Of a stretch of DNA of 64,000 nt, positions 58,973 to 64,000 are shown in pieces. The stretch covers positions 3,333,402 to 3,397,401 of the forward strand of contig OX422199.1 of assembly GCA_949130485.1 (NCBI GenBank). Direction: 5' to 3'. Below the pieces are notes generated by a model, which saw only the letters and a program-made list of their open reading frames with translations, searched no databases and was not told the DNA's origin. A program made the position numbers and the translations under genes. This DNA comes from Agelas oroides. Lineage: Eukaryota > Porifera > Demospongiae > Agelasida > Agelasidae. Within the stretch, counting starts at the first letter, position 1; the number at the start of each line of letters is the position of its first letter.

Positions 58973-61900
58973 GTTAGTTGAAGCTACGTCATGTAAAATT
59001 TTGAGCTGTTGATTAATATTCATAAGTGGTATTGTGGCACATGAACATTGGTTGGTGTTCTGTCAATGTGTCAACTGGTGACATCATAACACAATCATAA
59101 GCCCTGTTTACACTAGTACTTAAAACTGGTTTCAAATCGGTTTACATTAAACCAGTTTTGCCAAACCACATCATTATGTGAGTTACAGAAAGACGTTTCC
59201 AAAGTGCATACACCTGCCCTAAACCGATTTGAACCAGTTTAAAATCCTAGTGTAAAGAGAGCTAAAGTGATAGTGCATCAATTGTGAACATTCTTGTAAT
59301 AAGAGTTGATGTGGTCTGATGACCCCAGTGCTGTTGGTGTGTTATGTTGACCTGAACCAACAGTTTAGTCATTACTAGCCGCATTACCACTCTAAGCAGC
59401 AGATGTTTGCTGTTGGTCTGTGAAAGTGTTTTACATCTCACAATACTTTTCATAAGAACATTTGGCTTCCTGTTCATTGACAGCACATCATGCTGCAGTG
59501 TAGTTTTACTTGGCATAAAGACTGAAGGGTCAGCATTCCTCAGGGACGTGGGTATGAGACTAATGGAGAAGCTACACCAAAATTGAGGGGGAGATAAGTC
59601 AAGTCTGCAATCTTCTGGTACTTCTTTTTTCTCTTGCCTTGAAGTAGTTGTTCACATACTAGTATGAACATAGCTTGTTTGGTTTATTAACCTCATCATA
59701 TGTCATGAGTGAAACACCAAATAGCCAAGCCAGTGTGAACACACATTGCATTATAATTAAAGGTGTCGAATAAGTGTGTTTGTCAGTGTCAATAAAATAT
59801 AACCATTGTATGGTTACTCTTGCGAAGGACACCATTTTCTAATTTTGTACGCATGTGCACATGTAGTCTCATTCCCAGACCAAAGATCACTGGTGAGTCT
59901 ACACAACATAAGGCATGCATCACCTTGTCATCCATAAGAATCGTAAGACTTGTTAACTGTCTGTGCATGGCCTATGGTATGTATGTTTCCCAGCCCTTAT
60001 CTTTAATTGTTACAATGATCTAGCTCCAGATGTTGGAAATAATAATCCTAACTTCATGTCAGCTGCTGTGAACAAATACAAAACACATGCATGGAGTACA
60101 ACAAAAGAATTTGCTTACGAGGACTGGACAGTTTACTTAGACCGAAGTTAAGCACAATACAAACCAAAAAGCATTGTTCCGTTATCTTGTCATGTGAACT
60201 GGAAGATTCATAAACTATCTGTGACCTATGTACCATTCCTAGCCATTGTAGTAACTTCAATTGTTGCAGTACTCCAAGCTCCAGATGGCAAAGACAGTGG
60301 ATAAAACATCTTTTGTCCAAATGTACAATACTTTGTATCCCTTGTGAGCCAGATATTGATGTGACCTGATAACCCCACAATGTGGCACAATGCTGTTGCT
60401 GTACACAAAGTTCTGCAATGTAAACTTGTTCACTGCCTGTCTGGTGCCATGAAGTAGCTGTTTATACATGATACTGCTATTGACATGGTGTGCTCCATGA
60501 TCTCATGACATCTAGTGAAACACAAAGCAATGTAGTCAAGCCAATGGAAGAATATGTTGCATCGCGTGAAAATTTGAAGTTGTTGAATAACATTCATAAG
60601 TAGCTGTACTGATGGCACATGCACAGTGGTATGGTGTTCTGACTATCAATAAACTACTCCGTTAAACTAACCTTTGTGTGGTTACTCCACTTTCAGGATT
60701 GATTGCAATGAGTGCTACACAACATAAGGCATTTCCTTGTCATGTATGAGAACTCACAGTCTGTGGCCTACAGTATGTACCATTCCCAGCCCTTACAGCA
60801 ACTTTAATTGTTGCAGTGCTCCAAGCTCCAGATGGCAAAGACAATAATTATATCCCTTCGTGACAGCTAACTAGGGACACACAGGCATAGAGTACAACAA
60901 AATGGATTTGCTGCTAGGACTGGGAAGTAACTTCAATTGTTGCAGTACTCCAAGCTCCAGATAACAAAGACAGTGGATAAAACATCTTTTGTCCAGTTCA
61001 AGAATACAATACTTGTATCCCTCATAAGCCAGCTATGGGAAAACATGAATACACTACAAGTGCAGGGATATGTATATACAAAGCAAAAGGACATTGTTCC
61101 TATGTCAACTATCTGTGGCCGAATATACACAGTCTTGTACCATTTTTGGATACTTATGTGTGTGGCCATGTAAGGGATTTTTTGTTTGATCGCATCTAAC
61201 TTCTGTGTTCTACCGTATAGTCTATCATAGTGCATATTGCATAAAAGTAGAGCTTTCGTACTATCAAACGATGTACAAACCAAGCCAATCAATCAAAAGA
61301 CAACTGAACTACACTGTCACATACTGTAGTCCAGATGTGACATAGCTCTACAGTATCATGGTTGCGAAAGTCACACACAAGTTGCCTAAAGGAAAAGCTT
61401 AGAGTACTGCATCATGGCTTTCCTGCATTACACAGTTGGTTTTTGGTTGTTACATGGAGGTTCTGCTATATTGTGGAGAGATTTCAGATCCTGTTGCATG
61501 GGATATAAGAAAACAAATCTTAAGTGCTAAGTTTTATCCCAGTGCTACACTACCAACTTTGGAGAAAGTTTTCCTAGGAAACTTGATAATCCAATAGATC
61601 ATATGTATGATCATATTTATGTTGTGTACACTATGCATAAATCAATCATCTCAGTAGTACATACGATGACTACTATGTACCTGTGTATGGCCACTGCTGT
61701 CAGTAGCCTGTTATCAAACCTTTGCTTTGTGTTCGTCACTAATTGTGACAGTACTCCAAGCTCCAGATGGCAAAGGCATTAATTATATCCCTTTGTGACA
61801 GCCAGCTAGGGACAAGCACAAAGCAATGCAGCCAGCTGTGAATGATTAAAAGTGCATGCATGGAGTAAAGGAAATTGCTTACTAGGACTGGGCAGTTTTC

Positions 61901-62181
61901 TTAAACCAAAGTTGAGCACAATGCAAAGCAAAAGGCATTGTTCTTTATCTTGTCATGTGAACTGGAAGACTCCTAATCTTCTGTGACCTATGTATCATTC
62001 CCAGCCATTGTAGCAACTTCAATTGTTGCAGTACTCCATGCTCCAGATGGCAAAGACAGTGGATAAAACATCTTTTTGTTCAAGTGTACAATACTTGTAT
62101 CCATCATGAGTCAGCTATGGGTAAACAAGAATACACTACAACTATATATGGATATACAAAGCAAAGGGCATTGTTCCTATA

Positions 62182-63213
62182 TCAACTATCTGTGGCCAAA
62201 TATACACAGTCTTGTACTATTTTTGGGTATTTATGTATGGCCATATATGGAATTTTTCTGTTTGTTTGATCGCATCTAACTTCTGTGTCCTGATCATAAT
62301 GTGCTGACATGAGGTAGCCAGAGTACTCCAGAGTCCATGTTGATGGACACTGAGTTTTAGCTGGGATCATTGTGACTGCCACCCTTGTTGAAGCATAGCA
62401 CACAGCACAGGGAACATTGTGCTGGACAACAGCTCTCAGTGGTCCTCCCCCTGTCTTATACTCTGCTCCATACACATTGCTGTGCCCTTGAACTCCAGGT
62501 TGGTAGCTGAGATAGTCTGGATCATCAGGCATGCAGAGGTAGTTGGCTGCTCCTCCCTTATGTTGAAACCATGTTCCACCAACCCTTCCTGCATACACCA
62601 GTGTTGTGCCTGTGACATTTGGACAGCTACTTTTCCCCCACCTCGTGTAGACCACTCCTCCATTCCTTGGTCCAGGAGGACCTGCTACTCCTTGGTCTCC
62701 CTTCTGTCCTTGCAGTCCACGAGGACCAGGCACCCCATCTCGTCCATCTCGTCCATCTCTTCCATCTCGTCCTCGCAGCACCTCAATGTAGGGGAAGGAG
62801 CCTGTGTTCACACTGTTCCCTCTACTCTGAGTGTCAGCACTCCTCTGGGGCCTGTGCAGAGCTCCAGCTACAGTGTGCGGTATAGTAGAAACATGGGGTT
62901 CAAAACACAAGCAATACATCAAACATCAAATATAGTTTTTGCCCACATAGTGATCACACAACAATTAGTTAATCATACTTCAAACAACTTCAGTATAGCA
63001 GACAACAGCATAAGCACATCTGAAGTACATTTCAACACACACCCTTTACCCTTCAGTGAAAATAGAGTACTTACATTACACATAGTGAGCACAACATTAA
63101 GAGAATTTCACATCAAAAGTACATTTTAACACACAATCTTTACCATCAGGCAGTCCTTCAGCACATGCTGCAAGGACCAAAACAGTTGCAATCACCACCT
63201 TTGCCAGTTGCAT
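62182..63213 (-). pseudogene. Short-chain collagen, copy I (3' truncated but open)
   Basis: Exon 1 63144-63213 (MQLAKVVIATVLVLAAC, ending LPD), exon 2 from 62867. Twelve Gly-X-Y triplets with an extra GRD and GLQ, and QKGDQG. Loops TWFQHKG and KTGGGPLRAVVQH. At about 62290, within loop 3 after LMSAHYD, the gene joins spacer sequence and reads about 36 foreign residues to a stop at 62182, for 251 residues in all. Only the first five cysteines remain. The intron also contains a partial second copy of the promoter-proximal intron sequence near 63040-63090. It could still make a half-length secreted protein. Confidence 0.8.
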
Positions 63214-63291
63214 TCTTGTTCTTCCAGTACCAGTATTGACAACTGCAACTTGTGCAACTGTCAGAATGTCAGTGAGCAACAAGTGCAGAGA

Positions 63292-63299
63292 TTTTTATA
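63292..63299 (-). promoter_or_regulatory. TATA box of copy I
   Basis: TATAAAAA about 79 bp upstream of the ATG; the leader is shortened by deletion of the usual ATAGTTTGATATGAG word. TGACATCAT at 63411-63419. Confidence 0.7.
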
Positions 63300-64000
63300 G
63301 CAAGTTGAGGCTATGTGTGCCATATAATAAATTGGAGCTGTTGAATTTATATTATTCATAATTGTATGGTACATGCATAGTGGTTGCTGTTCTGTCAGTG
63401 TGTCAACTTGTGACATCATAGCCCATTTACAATGATGGTCATCGATCGTGAGTAAAATGTGATCTGATAACCCCAGTGCTATTGCTGTGATCTGAACCAT
63501 ATCAATCTCAGCAGCAAATGTTGGCCCACGAAAGTGGTGTACCCCTCATGGCGCTTCAGAGAAGGCCTTTCATCAACACATCATGTCTCAGTCTCACATA
63601 GCACTAAGACTGTGAGGGTCCTCAGAATCCTGTGCAGAGAAAATTTGAAGTTGTTGAATAACATTGTTGAACTTGTGGTATGATGTTTTGTTAGTGTGTC
63701 AATAAAGACCTTGGTTAAAACAAAGGGGTTATTGAACTGGTGAGTACTACTCAACTAAAAGCATCGCCTTGTCATGCATTTGAACTATATGACTCATTAG
63801 CTGTCTGTGGCCTACTGTCCCCAGCCCTTAATTGTTACAAGCTCCAGTTGGTGAAGGCAATAGTAAACCATTTGAATAAATGTATTCCTTCATGACAGCC
63901 AACTAGGGACAAATACAAAATGTGTGTATGGAGTACAAACAATGAAATTTCTACTATGACTGGAAAGTTTTCACAGACCAAAGGTAAGCCAGCTGCAAAG

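Overview
The window looks like nuclear DNA of an early-branching invertebrate, most likely a demosponge. The reasons are a spectrin-repeat/ZU5/UPA/death-domain gene with short introns, a tandem array of short-chain collagen genes of the type first described from sponges, and a dense load of small inverted-repeat transposons and simple repeats. The species cannot be fixed from the sequence alone; a cnidarian or other invertebrate is less likely but not excluded.

Layout. (1) 1-4620, plus strand: the 3' part of a multi-exon gene encoding spectrin-like helices, a ZU5 domain, a UPA-like domain and a C-terminal death domain. Its ZU5 exon has an apparent frame break. (2) 4621-7517: intergenic DNA with a 12-bp tandem repeat and a perfect 34-bp-arm hairpin, then two exons of a second spectrin-repeat gene (6315-6888). 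(3) 7520-17551: a transposon graveyard. It holds a degenerate MULE-type DNA transposon with a Ulp1-like cysteine-protease domain and a 47-bp self-complementary minisatellite, a nested set of TIR elements with telomere-like repeats, and an intact 1059-residue reverse transcriptase/nuclease ORF bracketed by short inverted repeats. (4) 17.9-63.2 kb, minus strand: a tandem array of short-chain collagen genes. Six copies look intact (A, B, D, E, G, H); two are truncated at the C terminus (C, I); one is badly broken (F); one is a 3' fragment (33302-33604). At least six stray signal-peptide exons also lie in the spacers.

Each intact collagen gene has the same plan: a TATA box, a leader, a 70-nt signal-peptide exon ending in phase 1, an intron of about 190-270 bp, and one long exon encoding 11-13 Gly-X-Y triplets and a 10-cysteine C-terminal domain. 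A TGACATCA-like element sits 190-215 bp upstream of the start codon in every copy. The copies are nearly identical except at three short loops of the C-terminal domain, where a few alternative cassettes are shuffled between genes. Copy E is visibly a recombinant of C-like and D-like sequence. Spacers between genes are made of kilobase-scale segmental duplications (for example 25.3-27.3 kb with 53.2-55.3 kb; 28.9-31.8 kb with 58.5-61.6 kb; 31.65-32.58 kb with 36.60-37.52 kb), and several inverted-repeat elements can be dated as later insertions because a paralogous spacer keeps the empty site.

The most notable candidates for something undescribed are the cassette-like loop diversity of the collagen array with its shared promoter module, the RT/nuclease ORF inside inverted terminal repeats, and the MULE plus Ulp1 element. 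No tRNA gene, rRNA, CRISPR array, LTR element or virus-like element was recognised.
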